A stretch of DNA of 64,000 nt from Bacteroidota bacterium. GTDB taxonomy: Bacteria; Bacteroidota; Ignavibacteria; Tepidaquicellales; Tepidaquicellaceae. The stretch spans positions 1,401,302-1,465,301 of the forward strand of contig JAFDZP010000002.1 in NCBI GenBank assembly GCA_018266835.1, read 5' to 3'. Numbering within the stretch: the first letter of the stretch is position 1; every line of letters starts with the position of its first letter. The translations under genes and the position numbers were made by a program. A model generated the notes under the pieces. That model saw only the letters and a list, made by a program, of their open reading frames with translations, had not been told where the DNA came from and made no database searches. Below, piece by piece: positions 62,749 to 64,000 of the stretch.

Positions 62749-64000
62749 TTGAAAAAAGTAACCCTGATGTCTCTTTGGCTAAAATCTCTCTCAGTAGTTT
62801 TATTTGGTGTTTCATTATTCTGTAATGCATTTTCTCAGAATGCTGATTCACTTACAACCTACAAAAATTTTTCTGCTGATGTTGATTTAGAATTAAAAAA
62901 AGACTCTTCTGATATTTCAACAAAACCTGTAATAAATACCGAGCAGAAAAAAGATTCTTCGGCAGTTTTAACTTCATTTGTTCCTAACAAAGGAGAACAG
63001 CTTGAAGTTTATCCGTTAAAGATAGAAGATGGTAAAATAAAAGTTGACGGAGTGCTTGATGAGGCACAGTGGAAAAACGCAGTTAAGCTTTCTAATTTCA
63101 GTGAAATTTCTCCGGGTGATAACTGCAAGCCGCCGGTCCAGACAGAAGCGTATATAATGTACGATAACGATAATATTTATTTCGGATATATCTGTCACGA
63201 TGAAGATATGAAAAATCTTCACGTAACATTTGCTGACAGGGACAAAATTTTTCAGGATGACTTTGCAGGATTTTTTATTGATACATATTCAAACAGCAAA
63301 CAGGCTTATGAGTTTTTAACTAATCCCTACGGAATACAAGGCGACTTACTCTGGTCTAACGGAAATGAAGATGCAAGTTATGACGCAGTGTGGAGCTCAG
63401 GTGCAAAAATATATAAAGATAAATGGACATGTGAAATTGCTATACCTTTCAAAAGTATCCGCTTCCCAAACAAAGATATTCAAGACTGGAAATTTCATGT
63501 CTACAGAATCCGCCCGCGAAATAACCGTGATGAATATTTCTGGTGCCCTATTTCCAGAGACGACCCGTCTTTGTTTACAAAAGCAGGAACACTTAAAGGT
63601 TTAAAAAATATTAAGGGCGGAAAAAACCTTGAAGTACTTCCATATGTTTTAGGCTCTCAGTCAAGAGAGATTTCAGATTTTTCCAATGCAAACTCTCCAT
63701 ATAATAACGGCGACCCGAATATTGATTTAGGCTTAAATGTGAAGTATGGTATAACATCTAACCTTACAACTGACCTTGCAATAAATCCTGATTTCAGTCA
63801 GGTAGAATCCGACGCAGGAGTTATAAATATAAATTCCAACTTTGCTTTATTCCTTCCTGAAAAAAGACCATTCTTCCTGGAAGGAAATAATATTTTCAGT
63901 ACACCTTATGACGTAGTTTACACGCGCTCTATAAATTCTCCGTCGCTTGCAGGAAAGATTACAGGTAAAATAGGAAAGGTAGATGTCGGATATATTGCAG
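62749..64000 (+). CDS. DUF5916 outer-membrane protein with CBM9-like domain (3' end outside window)
   Basis: The frame runs past the right edge; ~417 residues are visible. A TTG at 62749 gives the typical N-terminus MKKVTLMSLWLKSLSVVLFG; an ATG at 62767 is the alternative. After the signal peptide and a Ser/Lys-rich spacer comes a CBM9-like beta-sandwich (~95-280; IKVDGVLDEAQWKNAVKL ... FVYRIRPRNNRDE-like region) and then the start of a DUF5916 beta-barrel with the signature FFLEGNNIF. Members are thought to bind or move glycans or to be surface channels. Function unproven. Confidence 0.85.
   Translation, partial: MKKVTLMSLWLKSLSVVLFGVSLFCNAFSQNADSLTTYKNFSADVDLELKKDSSDISTKPVINTEQKKDSSAVLTSFVPNKGEQLEVYPLKIEDGKIKVDGVLDEAQWKNAVKLSNFSEISPGDNCKPPVQTEAYIMYDNDNIYFGYICHDEDMKNLHVTFADRDKIFQDDFAGFFIDTYSNSKQAYEFLTNPYGIQGDLLWSNGNEDASYDAVWSSGAKIYKDKWTCEIAIPFKSIRFPNKDIQDWKFHVYRIRPRNNRDEYFWCPISRDDPSLFTKAGTLKGLKNIKGGKNLEVLPYVLGSQSREISDFSNANSPYNNGDPNIDLGLNVKYGITSNLTTDLAINPDFSQVESDAGVININSNFALFLPEKRPFFLEGNNIFSTPYDVVYTRSINSPSLAGKITGKIGKVDVGYIA

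Noticed and set aside
1..64000. tRNA, rRNA, insertion sequence or prophage genes
   Set aside because: Reading both strands gave no T-loop/anticodon pattern, rRNA core, transposase DDE motif or phage structural gene.

Overview
The window looks like chromosomal DNA of a low-GC, free-living member of the Bacteroidota/Ignavibacteria side of the FCB superphylum. The clearest sign is a set of secreted proteins ending in a type IX secretion system (T9SS) type A sorting domain with the QNYPNPFNP motif. This form is typical of Ignavibacteria-like genomes. Supporting signs are a TonB-dependent receptor with a carboxypeptidase-regulatory-like N-terminus, an Omp28-like lipoprotein, frequent TTG starts, and few Shine-Dalgarno sequences. 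No rRNA, tRNA, CRISPR array, insertion sequence or prophage was recognised. The species cannot be named from the sequence.

Layout. 1-9.6 kb: the end of one large surface protein and a complete paralogue (fibronectin III, NHL, beta-propeller, T9SS tail), two tandem four-helix membrane proteins, a DUF2071 protein, an LVIVD-type T9SS protein and two uncharacterised proteins. 9.7-16.7 kb: msrB behind a long imperfect inverted repeat, a TonB-dependent receptor, a PafA-like alkaline phosphatase, and a YCF48/BNR-like T9SS protein. 16.8-20.0 kb: a three-gene overlapping minus-strand operon (helical-repeat protein, P-loop kinase, GNAT). 20.2-20.5 kb: a gap with a possible 38-residue membrane peptide and a structured RNA whose two hairpins show the same loop. 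21.2-28.1 kb: eight tightly packed minus-strand genes, from two DUF899 thioredoxin-like proteins through a MORN-hydrolase fusion, two DinB proteins and a subtilase to 3-hydroxyanthranilate dioxygenase and ACMS decarboxylase, two consecutive steps of tryptophan/kynurenine ring degradation. 28.3-31.3 kb: a purine permease, a UPF0175/DUF3368 toxin-antitoxin pair and a membrane SRPBCC protein. 31.4-35.1 kb: DinB, O-methyltransferase, FKBP-TPR and PTS enzyme I. 35.5-41.9 kb: an SDR protein, a DUF6236-like protein, an isolated nuoH, a TlpA thioredoxin, an outer-membrane beta-barrel protein and an Omp28 lipoprotein. 42.0-42.9 kb: a solitary putative restriction endonuclease enclosed by two strong terminators. 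43.2-46.4 kb: a MacA/MacB-type efflux operon. 46.6-51.5 kb: PhoH, GNAT, YifB/ComM and Der. 51.7-61.7 kb: two more T9SS proteins (a BNR-like protein and an M14 carboxypeptidase), a hairpin-rich 480-bp gap, a YkvA-like protein, a YmdB-like phosphoesterase, a lipoprotein, three small membrane proteins, prfA and a methyltransferase. 61.8-64 kb: a DUF3298 protein and the start of a DUF5916 outer-membrane protein that runs off the window.

How the genes relate. Most of the window is housekeeping plus cell-surface functions. The T9SS cargo genes are scattered and monocistronic, as expected when cargo is recognised by its C-terminal tail. The best-defined pathway is HAAO-ACMSD, whose ATGA overlap indicates translational coupling. 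No complete new multi-gene system was established. The most promising undescribed elements are the structured RNA/small-peptide locus at 20.2-20.5 kb, the hairpin cluster at 52.9-53.4 kb, and the eight-gene run ending in HAAO-ACMSD.
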